The notes under the pieces are model-generated. The model worked only from the letters and a program-made list of their open reading frames with translations. It searched no databases and was not told the DNA's origin. Below are positions 45,063 to 54,351 of a stretch of DNA of 64,000 bases, piece after piece (the stretch's first letter is position 1; the number at the start of each line of letters is the position of its first letter). A program made the translations under genes and the position numbers. Origin of the DNA: Komagataeibacter rhaeticus (GTDB lineage: Bacteria > Pseudomonadota > Alphaproteobacteria > Acetobacterales > Acetobacteraceae); assembly GCF_003207855.1 (NCBI RefSeq), contig NZ_NKTZ01000002.1, positions 124,001 to 188,000 of the forward strand, in the 5' to 3' direction.

Positions 45063-45914
45063 TCAGATCATGGCCAGCGGCTCCTTGCGGCGCGGCGGCG
45101 CTATGGCTTCATCAATCCGCGCCAGATCATCGCGCGTCAAGGTGATCTCCTGCGCCGCGATATTTTCACCCTGATGGCGCGGGCTGCCCGCCTTGGGAAT
45201 GGCCAGCACGTTTTCCTGCCGCAGCACCCAGGCCAGCGCGATCTGCGCGGTCGTTGCGGGGCCAAGGGAAGTGGTATGGCGCCGGGCGATCTGCCTGAGC
45301 ACCGGGGCCCGCAGCAGGTCACCGCCCTGCCCCAGCGGGGAATAGGCCATGGTCACGATGCCTGCCATGCGGTCACGCGCCAGCAGGTCGAACTCCACCC
45401 CACGGTAGTCAAGGCTGTAGAGCACCTGGTTCGCCGCGCAGGGCGTGCTGGCACTGATGCCCGCGATCTCGCGCATGCCATCGGTATCGAAATTGGAAAC
45501 GCCCCAGCTGCGGATCAGCCCGGCCGCCACCAGGTCGTCAAATCCGGCAATGGTCTCTTCCAGCGGCACGCTGCCCTGCCAGTGCAGCAGGTAAAGATCA
45601 AGGTAATCGGTGCCAAGACGTTTGAGTGAGGCCTCGCACGCCTTGCGCACCCCCTGGCGCGATGCGTTGGAAGGCAGCACCTTGCTGACAAGGTACACGT
45701 CATCGCGCACGCCGCGTATCGCCTCGCCCACCAGCGTTTCCGACCGGCCGGACCCATACATTTCCGCCGTATCCACCACGCGGATGCCCGCATCCAGCCC
45801 TGCGCGGATGCTGCTGATCTCATCATGACGGCGGCTGGCGCTGTCCCCCATGTTCCATGTGCCCATGCCCAGCGCCGGAACCGTGGTGCCATTGTGGAAA
45901 GTAACCGTCTTCAT
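45063..45914 (-). CDS. Aldo/keto reductase
   Basis: A 283-residue NADPH-type AKR (TIM barrel). Family parts are VPALGMGTWNMGDS, the catalytic Asp-Tyr-Lys-His set in VVDTAEMYGSGRSE, VSKVLPSNAS, and LDLYLLHWQGS, followed by SWGVSNFDTDGM and the cofactor end VLAIPKAGSPRHQGEN. It reduces carbonyls to alcohols, substrate unknown. ATG 45914 is the family start (MKTVTFHNGTTVPALG). It lies directly upstream of the HyfB-like gene on the same strand, so it may be co-transcribed. Confidence 0.9.
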   Translation of the reverse strand: MKTVTFHNGTTVPALGMGTWNMGDSASRRHDEISSIRAGLDAGIRVVDTAEMYGSGRSETLVGEAIRGVRDDVYLVSKVLPSNASRQGVRKACEASLKRLGTDYLDLYLLHWQGSVPLEETIAGFDDLVAAGLIRSWGVSNFDTDGMREIAGISASTPCAANQVLYSLDYRGVEFDLLARDRMAGIVTMAYSPLGQGGDLLRAPVLRQIARRHTTSLGPATTAQIALAWVLRQENVLAIPKAGSPRHQGENIAAQEITLTRDDLARIDEAIAPPRRKEPLAMI

Positions 45915-45964
45915 CGCTGCCCTGCCTTTCATCGATGCCGCGGCACAGCAACGCCACGGCGGGT

Positions 45965-46411
45965 CTATCTGCGACGCGCCCATCCCTTGGGCTGCTGCTG
46001 CCAGTAGCGCAGGTCATGCCCCCCCGCGCGCCCGGCCACCCAGCGGCGGCGGGCGGCGGCAACGGCGGCCTCGTCATGGCCATCGAACACTTCGAACACC
46101 CGCTCGAACGGGGAAAGGTCGCTCACCTCCACCCCATCCAGCACGAACAGGAAGGTCGCCCCGTTGGGGACATCATCGCCTGCCGTCAGCCAGATCGGCT
46201 GCCACGGGCCATGGCCCATGGCCTGCGTGCCATGGGGGAGCCACAGCGGGCTGGTTGCCCGCCACAGCCCCTCATCGATTTCCTGCGCCCGCGCGGCCGT
46301 TGCGCAGCGGATGACCGCGCGCCTGTCCGACGCCAGCACCCGCCCGAGCAGTTCAGGCAGCACGGCCAGCGCCGTTGAACGCGTCAGGTGATAGAAGTCG
46401 ATCTGCGCCAT
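45965..46411 (-). CDS. holC: DNA polymerase III chi subunit
   Basis: A 148-residue protein of the HolC family: MAQIDFYHLTRSTALAVLPEL at the start, then AVIRCATAARAQEIDEGLWRA, FLPHGT-like LWLPHGTQAMG, and a C-terminal FEVFDGHDEAAVAAARRRW. The chi subunit links the clamp loader to SSB at the replication fork. The ATG at 46411 gives the conserved N-terminus. It follows pepA by 42 bp; pepA-holC order is widely conserved in proteobacteria. Confidence 0.9.
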   Translation of the reverse strand: MAQIDFYHLTRSTALAVLPELLGRVLASDRRAVIRCATAARAQEIDEGLWRATSPLWLPHGTQAMGHGPWQPIWLTAGDDVPNGATFLFVLDGVEVSDLSPFERVFEVFDGHDEAAVAAARRRWVAGRAGGHDLRYWQQQPKGWARRR

Positions 46412-46453
46412 GGAGTTTCCCGTGCTGTCCCGCCCTGCCACGCAGGGCAGGTA

Positions 46454-47956
46454 TCACCCCTCATACCCTGCCACCAGATGGTTGAGCAGCCGCACACCAA
46501 AGCCGGTTGCCCCCTTGGGCGCATATGCCGAGGGCTTGGACAGGAATGCGGTGCCCGCAATGTCCAGATGCGCCCACGGCACGCCCGCCACGAAGCATTC
46601 AAGGAATTTGGCCGCCGTGATCGACCCGCCGGGACGGCCGCCAATGTTCTTGAAGTCCGCGATGTCCGAACGCAGCAGGTCAAGATAGCTGTCATCCAGC
46701 GGCATGCGCCACAGCTTTTCCCCCGTCCTGTCACCGGCATGGGACAACTGCTCCGCCAGCCTGTCATTGTTGGAGAACAGGCCCGCGCGTTCGGTGCCAA
46801 GGCTGACCACGATCGCGCCGGTCAGGGTCGCGAGATTGACCATGAGGCGCGGGCTGAAGCGGTCCTGCGTGTACCACAGCACGTCGGCCAGTACCAGGCG
46901 CCCCTCGGCATCGGTATTGAGCACTTCCACCGTCTGGCCCGAGGCGGTGCGCACCACGTCGCCCGGGCGCTGGGCATTGCCCGAGAGCATGTTTTCCACC
47001 AGCCCCACAACGCCAATGGCATTGACCCTGGCCCTGCGTCCCGCCAGGGCCGCCATGGTGCCGACCACGGCGGCGGCACCGGCCATGTCGGTCTTCATTT
47101 CCTCCATGCCCCCTGCGGGCTTGATCGAGATGCCGCCCGAATCAAAGGTGACCCCCTTGCCCACGAAGGCGACCGGGGCCTCCCCCTCCGCGCCGCCATC
47201 CCAGTGCATGATGACGGTACGCGGCGGGGCGTCGCTGCCCTGGGCCACACCCAGCAGGGCACCAAAGCCCAGCCTGTGCATGGCATCACGGTCCAGCACC
47301 TCCACCCGGATGCCCAGATCACGCAGGCCCAGGATGCGCTGCTCGAATTCCGGCGGGCGCAGCATGTTCGCGGGTTCGGACACCAGATCACGGCACAGGC
47401 AGACCCCACGCGCCACCGCCAGCAGCGGTTCCCAGTGCTGCCGGGCCTCCGTGGCTTCAGACGTGTGCATGATCACGCCGGACGGCCCGGGCCGCGCCGA
47501 CGGGCCGGGGCGCTTCTGGCCAGAAGTGGCCCTGGTCCGATACGAATCGAAGCGGTAGCCGCCCAGCACCATGCCCAGCGCGATTTCCACCAGCCCCGTT
47601 GCGCCAAGGCCGGGTGCGGCGAGAGACACCTTCTCCCCGTCAATCTTCTCGGCGGCCAGTGCCCGGATGGCGGCAACGCCGACGGATTCCATCTCGCCCG
47701 CTTCAAAGCAGGACACGCCCAGCCCCAGCAGGATGACCCGGTCGTATTCCGCCCCCGGGGTCAGCACGGTACAGGTCTTGCCCCGCTCAAAATCAAAGCC
47801 GGCGGCCTTCGCTGCCCGCGCCAGCGTCCTGCCGACCGTTTCATCCACCCCTTCGAGGGGGCTGGTCTTCGTCTCGATTGCAAAATGGGCAAGGACCAGC
47901 GTGCCATCAGTCGGTACGGCGGCGTCGGAAAAGACAATATCGAGCATGGGGGTCAC
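46454..47956 (-). CDS. pepA: Leucyl aminopeptidase (M17 family)
   Basis: A 500-residue M17 aminopeptidase. The two-metal active site is visible in FVGKGVTFDSGGISIKP, EEMKTDMAGAA and LNTDAEGRLVLADVLWYTQ, with VNLATLTGAIVVSLG. It forms hexamers that release N-terminal residues; PepA in some bacteria also binds DNA at recombination sites. I use GTG at 47956, which has GGAG just upstream; the ATG at 47947 (MLDIVF) is an alternative. Next gene on the strand is holC. Confidence 0.95.
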   Translation of the reverse strand: MTPMLDIVFSDAAVPTDGTLVLAHFAIETKTSPLEGVDETVGRTLARAAKAAGFDFERGKTCTVLTPGAEYDRVILLGLGVSCFEAGEMESVGVAAIRALAAEKIDGEKVSLAAPGLGATGLVEIALGMVLGGYRFDSYRTRATSGQKRPGPSARPGPSGVIMHTSEATEARQHWEPLLAVARGVCLCRDLVSEPANMLRPPEFEQRILGLRDLGIRVEVLDRDAMHRLGFGALLGVAQGSDAPPRTVIMHWDGGAEGEAPVAFVGKGVTFDSGGISIKPAGGMEEMKTDMAGAAAVVGTMAALAGRRARVNAIGVVGLVENMLSGNAQRPGDVVRTASGQTVEVLNTDAEGRLVLADVLWYTQDRFSPRLMVNLATLTGAIVVSLGTERAGLFSNNDRLAEQLSHAGDRTGEKLWRMPLDDSYLDLLRSDIADFKNIGGRPGGSITAAKFLECFVAGVPWAHLDIAGTAFLSKPSAYAPKGATGFGVRLLNHLVAGYEG

Positions 47957-48089
47957 GGTGCTCCGCTACGGAAAATGGTGGACCGGCAGGACGAATTCCC
48001 GCCCCGCCGGGGCAGGAAAGGGCCTGTCCTGCGCCATCATCCTCGATAAAGGCATGACGGCGCGCGATGAGTAAGCTAATGCCAACAGC

Positions 48090-48875
48090 ATGAATACGCC
48101 ATCCATCCCGGCATATGAGGACGGATTCCTTCTGGATCTGGCCCTCCGCCTTGCCAGCGAGGCCGCGGAACTGATCCGTGCCATCCGCGTGCGCGGCTTT
48201 GCCACGCAGGTCAAGACCGACAGTTCCCCCGTGACCGAGGCCGACCACGCGGCCGAGGCCCATATCCTTGAGGGGCTGCGCCAGCACGCCCCCGCCATCC
48301 CCGTGGTGGCGGAGGAGGAAATGGCCGCGGGCATCCGCTTTGATACCGGCAGCGAATTCTGGCTGGTGGACCCGCTGGATGGCACGCGGGAGTTCGCGGC
48401 GGGGCGTGATGACTTTACCGTCAATATCGGCCTGGTCCGCAACGGCCGCCCGGTTCTGGGCGCCGTGGCCCTGCCCGCCTATCACCAGCTTTACGGCGCG
48501 GGTGCCGGGCGCGGGGCCTTCCGCACCGACGCCCATGGCACGCAGGCGATCCATGTGCGCCCGACGCCTGCACAAGGGCTGACCGTGCTGGCTTCACGCC
48601 ATTACGCCAATGATCCCCGCCTGCAGGAATTCCTGGGCGGCCAGCGTATCGCGCATCTGGGAAATATCGGCTCGGCCGCCAAATTCATCCGGGTGGCGGA
48701 AGGGGTGGCCGACCTCTATCCCCGCCTTGGCACCACCATGGAATGGGACACCGCCGCCCCGCAGGCGATTGTGGAGGCGGCTGGCGGCACGGTCACGACC
48801 CCGGATGGCCAGCCGCTGGGCTATGGCAAGCCGGAGTGGCGCAATCCGCATTTCGTGTGTCGCGGCGCGGTATAA
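48090..48875 (+). CDS. cysQ: 3'(2'),5'-bisphosphate nucleotidase CysQ-like
   Basis: A 261-residue inositol-monophosphatase-fold enzyme. Metal-binding motifs: VAEEE (E in motif A), WLVDPLDGTREFAAG (motif B, D-P-L-D-G-T) and MEWDTAAPQAIVEAAGG (motif C). The KTDSSPVTEADHAAE segment is also typical. CysQ hydrolyses PAP to AMP, preventing its build-up during sulphate assimilation. The start at 48090 is opposite pepA, with 133 bp between. A related HisN-type histidinol phosphatase is a less likely alternative. Confidence 0.88.
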   Translation: MNTPSIPAYEDGFLLDLALRLASEAAELIRAIRVRGFATQVKTDSSPVTEADHAAEAHILEGLRQHAPAIPVVAEEEMAAGIRFDTGSEFWLVDPLDGTREFAAGRDDFTVNIGLVRNGRPVLGAVALPAYHQLYGAGAGRGAFRTDAHGTQAIHVRPTPAQGLTVLASRHYANDPRLQEFLGGQRIAHLGNIGSAAKFIRVAEGVADLYPRLGTTMEWDTAAPQAIVEAAGGTVTTPDGQPLGYGKPEWRNPHFVCRGAV

Positions 48876-48884
48876 CGCAGGCCG

Positions 48885-49862
48885 ATGCAGACACGACTGC
48901 TACCCGACACCCCCCATGGCCGGGAGGAAGCCGCCGCCATCCTGCGCGCGGGCGGGCTTGTGGCCTTTGGCACCGAGACGGTGTACGGCCTGGGGGCCGA
49001 TGCGCGCAACGACCACGCGGTGACGGCCATCTACGCCGCCAAGGGCCGCCCCGGCATCAACCCGCTGATCAGCCATTTCACCACGGCCGATGCCGCCTTT
49101 GCGCAGGTCACGCCCACGCCGCTTGCGCGCGTGCTGGCCAGCCGTTTCTGGCCCGGCCCGCTGACCCTTGTGCTGCCGCGTGCGCCGGGCTGCGCCATTT
49201 CCCCCATCGCCACGGCGGGACTGTCCACCGCCGCCGTGCGCGTGCCCGCAGGCGGGAACACGCGCGCCCTGCTGGCCGCCTGCGACTTTCCGGTCGTGGC
49301 CCCCTCGGCCAACCCGTCGGGACGGGTCAGCCCGTCCGATGCCCGTCATGTGCTGGCGGGTCTGGATGGCCGGATCGACGCGGTGCTGGACTGTGGTCCG
49401 TGCCATGTGGGGGTGGAAAGCACCATTGTGGACCTGAGCGGCCCCGCCCCCGTCCTGCTGCGCCCCGGCGGCGTGACGCTGGAGGCGCTGGAAGCCGCCT
49501 GCGGCATGCCCGTGGCCATGCCACACGCCAGCAGCAATGACAGCCGGCCCCTGGCCCCCGGGCAGCTTTCATCCCATTACGCGCCGGGACTTGCGGTGCG
49601 GCTGGATGCGGACACGGTGGGCGCGGACGAGGCGCTGCTGGCCTTTGGCCCGCCGCTACCCGGCAGCCCGCTGGTATGGAACCTGAGCGCGCGGGGCGAT
49701 CTGCGCGAAGCGGCGGCACGCCTCTTCGCGGGGCTGCGGTTTCTTGATATGGAGGGACACCGCCGGGGACTGGTCAGGATTGCGGTACAGCCCGTGCCCG
49801 CGCATGGGCTGGGCCGTGCGATCCGTGACCGGCTGGTCCGCGCGGCAAGCCCGCGTCCGTAA
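48885..49862 (+). CDS. L-threonylcarbamoyladenylate synthase, Sua5 type
   Basis: A 325-residue protein with an N-terminal YrdC/TsaC domain (about 1-205) and a C-terminal Sua5 domain (about 225-325). Signature segments: GGLVAFGTETVYGLGADA, IYAAKGRPGINPLISHF, FWPGPLTLVLPR, VPAGGNTRALL and APSANPSGRVSP. The C-terminal part contains LAPGQLSSHYAPG. It makes threonylcarbamoyl-AMP for the t6A37 modification of ANN-decoding tRNAs. It begins 9 bp after cysQ and is likely co-transcribed. Confidence 0.93.
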   Translation: MQTRLLPDTPHGREEAAAILRAGGLVAFGTETVYGLGADARNDHAVTAIYAAKGRPGINPLISHFTTADAAFAQVTPTPLARVLASRFWPGPLTLVLPRAPGCAISPIATAGLSTAAVRVPAGGNTRALLAACDFPVVAPSANPSGRVSPSDARHVLAGLDGRIDAVLDCGPCHVGVESTIVDLSGPAPVLLRPGGVTLEALEAACGMPVAMPHASSNDSRPLAPGQLSSHYAPGLAVRLDADTVGADEALLAFGPPLPGSPLVWNLSARGDLREAAARLFAGLRFLDMEGHRRGLVRIAVQPVPAHGLGRAIRDRLVRAASPRP

Positions 49863-49900
49863 TGGTATCAACGACATGACCCGACCCCGGTAGCCCTGAA

Positions 49901-50521
49901 ATGAGCGATACAATCGACCCCAAGGAACTGAAGATCCTTTCGGATATCCTTGCACTCGTGCTGGAGGAGCATGCCGGCCAGTCCGAAAGCGCGCTGGCCA
50001 CCATCCGCTCGCGGGCAAAAAAGAATGGCGTGACGGGGGGCGCGCTGAAAAACCTGTTCGCCGCCATTGCCCCCAACCCGCCACAGAAACCGCCGCCAAA
50101 ACCCCGCGCGCCACGCACCACCAAGGCCAGTGCCGCGGCGGCAAAGGAAATTCAGGAATCGCACGCCCGCATCGCCCAGCTGGCGGCCAGCATCCGCAAG
50201 CTTGACCTTGAACTGCGCGATATCCGCAGCGACAACGATGCCCTGCGTCTGGAACTGAACCAGACGCGCCAGGCCCGCGCCGAGACACAGGCCGCCCTGT
50301 CGGTCGTGCAGTCGCGCCCCGCGCCGCGCCGCGCGGGCCTGCTGGTGGCCGCCGCCGTGGGCCTGATTACGGGGGTCGTGCTCAGCGGGGCATGGCACCT
50401 GCTGGCCCCGTCCGCCCCGGCGCAGGCCAGCGCGGCCTATCCCCCGGTCATCCACCGTACCGGGCAGGCGTGGCTGCTGCCACCTGCCGCCCCCCTTCAT
50501 TCAGGAAGCATGCCGTCATGA
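49901..50521 (+). CDS. Coiled-coil single-pass membrane protein, hypothetical
   Basis: A 206-residue protein. An N-terminal acidic helical region (MSDTIDPKELKILSDILALV) is followed by a proline-rich stretch (PNPPQKPPPKPRAP), a coiled coil of about 65 residues (EIQESHARIAQLAASIRKLD...), and one membrane helix at about 148-168 (LLVAAAVGLITGVVLSGAW). A short tail probably lies in the periplasm. No known family. Its stop overlaps the ATG of the next gene (ATGA), so they are translationally coupled. Confidence 0.7.
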   Translation: MSDTIDPKELKILSDILALVLEEHAGQSESALATIRSRAKKNGVTGGALKNLFAAIAPNPPQKPPPKPRAPRTTKASAAAAKEIQESHARIAQLAASIRKLDLELRDIRSDNDALRLELNQTRQARAETQAALSVVQSRPAPRRAGLLVAAAVGLITGVVLSGAWHLLAPSAPAQASAAYPPVIHRTGQAWLLPPAAPLHSGSMPS

Positions 50522-51972
50522 GCCAGGCCACCACCACACTGACACCGGCTGATCTGATCAGCCGTTTCACGGACATGCTCGGCCCGGTGGGGGTACTGAC
50601 GGGGGAGAGCGACACCGCCGCCTACTGCACCGACTGGCGTGACCTGTACCATGGCCGGGCACTGGCCGTACTGCGCCCGGCCAGCACGCGCGAACTGGCC
50701 GGGATCGTGCGCCTGTGCGCAGCCCATGGCGTTCCCATGGTGCCGCAGGGTGGCAATACCAGCATGGTGGGCGGCGCCACGCCCGATGACAGCGGGCATG
50801 AGGTTGTGGTCTGCCTGTCGCGCATGAACCGCGTGCGCCATATCGACCCCCATGACCTGACCATGGAAGTCGAGGCCGGGGTAACGCTGAAGGCGGCACA
50901 GGACGCGGCACGGGAGGCGGGGTTCATGCTGCCGCTTTCCATCTCGTCCGAAGGCTCGGCCCAGATTGGTGGCGTGCTGGCCACCAACGCAGGGGGCAAC
51001 AACACCCTGCGCTACGGCAACGCGCGCGAACTGGTGCTGGGGCTGGAAGCGGTGATGCCCGATGGCGCGGTGTTCCACGGCCTGCGCCGCCTGCGCAAGG
51101 ACAATACGGGCTACGCCCTGCGCCAGCTGCTGATCGGGTCCGAAGGGACGCTGGGCTTCATCACCACCGCCATCCTGCAGCTCCACCCCCGGCCCCGCGC
51201 CATCGAGGCCGTTCTGTGCGCCGTGGATGACGCCGGTGCCGCACTCCGGCTGCTGGGCCTGCTGCGCGGGCGTGACCCGGCACTGGTGCAGGCATTCGAG
51301 TACATGTCCGGCACGGGCATGGACCTTGTGACCAGCCTCATCCCCGGCGCCACGCTGCCGCTGGGCGAACGTGCGCCGGCCTATGTGCTGGTGGAACTGG
51401 CCACCCCGCGCCCGGATGCGGACCTGCGTGAATATGCCGAGGAAATTCTGGGCGAGGCACTGGAGGACGGCATCATAACCGACGCCGTGATTGCCGAGAG
51501 CGAGGGCCAGCGCGCGGCCCTGTGGAAACTGCGCGAGGAACATGCCGAGGCCCAGCGCCAGGCGGGTGCGAGTGTCAAGAACGACGTCTCGGTGCCCGTA
51601 ACCCATGTGCCCGCACTGATCGACCGCGCAACGGCGGCCTGCGCCGCGCTGGTACCGGGCATCCGCGCCGCCCCCTTCGGCCACATGGGCGATGGCAACA
51701 TCCACTTCAACCTGGTCCAGCCCGAAGGGATGGCCCCCGAGGACTTCCTGGCGCGCAGCCATGACATCATGGACACGGTGGCCGCCATCGTGAAGGAACT
51801 GGACGGTTCCTTCTCCGCCGAACACGGGGTGGGCCAGCTCAAGCCCTACATGATGCCACAGTGGCGCGGTGGCGCGGAACTGGCGGCCATGCGCCACATC
51901 AAGGCCGCGCTGGACCCGCACAACATCATGAACCCCGGCAAGGTGCTGCCCCCCGCCACGCAGGGCGCATGA
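50518..51972 (+). CDS. FAD-binding D-2-hydroxyacid dehydrogenase (GlcD-like)
   Basis: A 484-residue flavoprotein of the VAO/PCMH family. The FAD-binding part shows MVPQGGNTSMVGGATP, LPLSISSEGSAQIGGVLATN and LLIGSEGTLGFITTA; the C-terminal FAD-oxidase domain shows APFGHMGDGNIHFNL, SFSAEHGVGQ and DPHNIMNPGKVLP. Members oxidise D-lactate, D-2-hydroxyglutarate or glycolate, giving electrons to a carrier. No GlcE/GlcF genes are adjacent, so a single-subunit D-lactate or D-2-hydroxyglutarate enzyme is likely. Start overlaps the upstream stop by ATGA. Confidence 0.9.
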   Translation: MSQATTTLTPADLISRFTDMLGPVGVLTGESDTAAYCTDWRDLYHGRALAVLRPASTRELAGIVRLCAAHGVPMVPQGGNTSMVGGATPDDSGHEVVVCLSRMNRVRHIDPHDLTMEVEAGVTLKAAQDAAREAGFMLPLSISSEGSAQIGGVLATNAGGNNTLRYGNARELVLGLEAVMPDGAVFHGLRRLRKDNTGYALRQLLIGSEGTLGFITTAILQLHPRPRAIEAVLCAVDDAGAALRLLGLLRGRDPALVQAFEYMSGTGMDLVTSLIPGATLPLGERAPAYVLVELATPRPDADLREYAEEILGEALEDGIITDAVIAESEGQRAALWKLREEHAEAQRQAGASVKNDVSVPVTHVPALIDRATAACAALVPGIRAAPFGHMGDGNIHFNLVQPEGMAPEDFLARSHDIMDTVAAIVKELDGSFSAEHGVGQLKPYMMPQWRGGAELAAMRHIKAALDPHNIMNPGKVLPPATQGA

Positions 51973-52072
51973 CACCCCACCCGGCCGGGCCGCACGTAAC
52001 AGACTGTTCCCCCGCGCCGTGCCCAGGGGGTTCACCCCTTTTGCCCCGGCGGGAACAGGGCTAGACAGGGTC

Positions 52073-53239
52073 ATGCCTGTCGTCCGCCCCGCTCCCGACC
52101 GCCTTGCGCCACGCCTGTCGATTCTGGATGGCTACATGCTGCGCCAGCTGCTGCTGGCGCTGGTGGCGACCACGGGCGCGCTGGTCACACTCATCTGGCT
52201 GACGCAGTCGCTGCATTTCGTATCGCTGGTGGTGGGGCGCGGGCTTTCGCTGCGCGTGTTCCTGGAACTGACCGGCCTGCTGATCCCGTCCTTTGTCGCG
52301 GTCATCCTGCCCATCACCACGTTCGTGGTGGTGCAGTTCATCTACCAGCGCCTTGGCGGCGACCGGGAACTGACGGTGATGCAGGCGGCGGGCCTGTCAC
52401 CCGCCCTGATGGCGCGGCCCGGGCTCATGTGCGCCGCCATCGCAACCCTTGTGTGCCTTGTGCTCAATGTATGGATCGTGCCGGTTTCCTACCACGCCTT
52501 CCGGCAGTACGAATTCCAGATCCGCAACCGCATGGCCGCCTTCCTGATACAGGACGGGGTCTTCACGCAGGTTTCGGACAACATGACGGTCTATATCCGT
52601 GCCCGCGACAAGGACGGCACGCTCCATGGCATCATGGTGGAAGATGACCGTACCCCCGGCGCCGAGGCCACCATCCTGGCCGAAGAGGGCAATCTGGTCA
52701 TTATCAATGACCAGCCGCGTGTCGTGCTGTTCAATGGTTCCCGTCAGGAAATCGACAGCCATACCGGGCGGCTCAACGTGCTGACCTTCACCCGCAACAC
52801 CATCGACCTGTCCAGCCCGCACACCGCCCATACCCGCCTGCCGGATGCCAATGAACTCTCGATCGCACAGCTGCTCCACCCGGACCTGCACCAGTATTCC
52901 CGCCGTGATGAAAGCAAGATGTTCATCGAGGCATGGCGGCGGCTCAGCACGCCGTTCTGCGCCTTCTCGTTCGCCATGATCGGGCTGGTGGGGGCCATGG
53001 GGGGCAGCCATTCGCGCCAGGCCAGCATCGTGCGCCCGGTCCTGGCCATACTGGCGGTGGTGGCGGTGCAGGCGCTGACGCTGCTGGTGCAGAACCTGGC
53101 CTCGCGCAATCTCCAGCTCATGCCGCTCATGTGGCTGTGCACGGTCGGGCCGGGCATCGTGTGCGCCATCATGCTGTTCTGGCCCGAACTGCGTGCCGAT
53201 CGCGAAGGCCGCAGGCTGGCGGGCGGCGTCCGGTCATGA
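52073..53239 (+). CDS. lptF: LPS export ABC transporter permease LptF
   Basis: A 388-residue membrane protein of the YjgP/YjgQ family. Three N-terminal helices lie at about 20-115; then a periplasmic beta-jellyroll-type domain (about 135-270, TVYIRARDKDGTLHGIMVED) and three C-terminal helices (about 295-375). SFVAVILPITTFVVV and RELTVMQAAGLSP are family signatures. With LptG and LptB it extracts LPS from the inner membrane. It overlaps lptG by ATGA. ATG 52073 leaves a short cytoplasmic N-terminus. Confidence 0.92.
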   Translation: MPVVRPAPDRLAPRLSILDGYMLRQLLLALVATTGALVTLIWLTQSLHFVSLVVGRGLSLRVFLELTGLLIPSFVAVILPITTFVVVQFIYQRLGGDRELTVMQAAGLSPALMARPGLMCAAIATLVCLVLNVWIVPVSYHAFRQYEFQIRNRMAAFLIQDGVFTQVSDNMTVYIRARDKDGTLHGIMVEDDRTPGAEATILAEEGNLVIINDQPRVVLFNGSRQEIDSHTGRLNVLTFTRNTIDLSSPHTAHTRLPDANELSIAQLLHPDLHQYSRRDESKMFIEAWRRLSTPFCAFSFAMIGLVGAMGGSHSRQASIVRPVLAILAVVAVQALTLLVQNLASRNLQLMPLMWLCTVGPGIVCAIMLFWPELRADREGRRLAGGVRS

Positions 53240-54351
53240 ATTTTGCCCTGACCCTGTCGCTCTACATCGCCCGGCAGTTCACCGGGGCCACACTGGCCGT
53301 GATCGCCTTCCTGACCGGGCTGATCACCATGTTCGACTTCATCGACCTGCTGCGCCGGGTCTCGACCCGGCCCAACGTGCCGACATCGCTGGTCAGCCAG
53401 ATCGCGTTCCTGCACATTCCCTTCGCCTGCCTTGAAATCCTGCCCTTTGGCGTGCTGCTGGGCGGTATCCTGTGTTTCTGGCGGCTGGCGCGGTCATCGG
53501 AACTGGTGGTGGCGCGGGCGGCCGGCATCTCGGCATGGCAGTTCCTGGCGGGGCCGGTCATCTGCGCCGTGCTGATCGGGGCCATGGCCACGACCTGCGT
53601 CTCGCCGCTGTCCTCCGTCATGTACCGCCGGGCGGAGGCACTGGACCGCCAGTACCTGCGGGACAACAACGGCAAGTCCCTCAACCTGAGCGGGGGCACC
53701 CTGTGGCTGCGCCAGGGGGACAACGGGCTGGTTGACCATGGGGTGGACATCATTCATGCCCGCCAGGTCAGGCTGAACGGGGGCGTGCTGCATATTGGCG
53801 GCATCACCATCTTCCGCCTTGGCCCCGATGACGGGCTGCTGACCCGCATCGAGGCGCAGAGCGGCTATCTGGGCGGGGGCCGGTGGATACTGGAGGGCGC
53901 GCGCATGCTGCGCCCCGACGAGATGCCATCGGACATGGGGCGCTTCACCCTGCATGCCGACCTGACGCTGGCGGGGGTGGAGGAAAGCTTCGCCTCCCCC
54001 GATACGCTGTCGGTCTGGGCGCTGCCGGGGTTCATCCGCCAGCTCAACCGTTCGGGCTTTTCCACCATCCGCCACCGCCTGCATTTCCAGAGCCTGCTGA
54101 CACTGCCCGTCCTGTCGGGTACCATGGCGCTGGTGGCGGCGGGGTTTTCCATGCGGCCCGCGCGCCGGGGGGGCGTGATCCGCATGATCAGTTCCGGTGT
54201 TGCGGCCGGTTTCGCGCTGTTTGCCCTGTCCAAGATCGCGGCGCAGTTTGGCGAAACGGGCACCCTGCCCCCCGTTCTTGCCGCATGGGCACCCACCGGG
54301 GCCGGGCTTTGTCTTGCAGTCACGCTGCTTCTTCATCTAGAGGACGGTTAA
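53236..54351 (+). CDS. lptG: LPS export ABC transporter permease LptG
   Basis: A 371-residue partner of LptF with the same topology: helices near 10-110, a periplasmic domain about 125-270, then three helices to the end. FTGATLAVIAFLTGLITMFDF and LPFGVLLGGILCFWRLARSSELV are typical. The C-terminal IRMISSGVAAGFALFALSKIA matches the LptG membrane block. Start overlaps lptF by ATGA; stop overlaps lptD (TAATG). The lptF-lptG-lptD series encodes successive parts of the LPS bridge. Confidence 0.94.
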   Translation: MNFALTLSLYIARQFTGATLAVIAFLTGLITMFDFIDLLRRVSTRPNVPTSLVSQIAFLHIPFACLEILPFGVLLGGILCFWRLARSSELVVARAAGISAWQFLAGPVICAVLIGAMATTCVSPLSSVMYRRAEALDRQYLRDNNGKSLNLSGGTLWLRQGDNGLVDHGVDIIHARQVRLNGGVLHIGGITIFRLGPDDGLLTRIEAQSGYLGGGRWILEGARMLRPDEMPSDMGRFTLHADLTLAGVEESFASPDTLSVWALPGFIRQLNRSGFSTIRHRLHFQSLLTLPVLSGTMALVAAGFSMRPARRGGVIRMISSGVAAGFALFALSKIAAQFGETGTLPPVLAAWAPTGAGLCLAVTLLLHLEDG

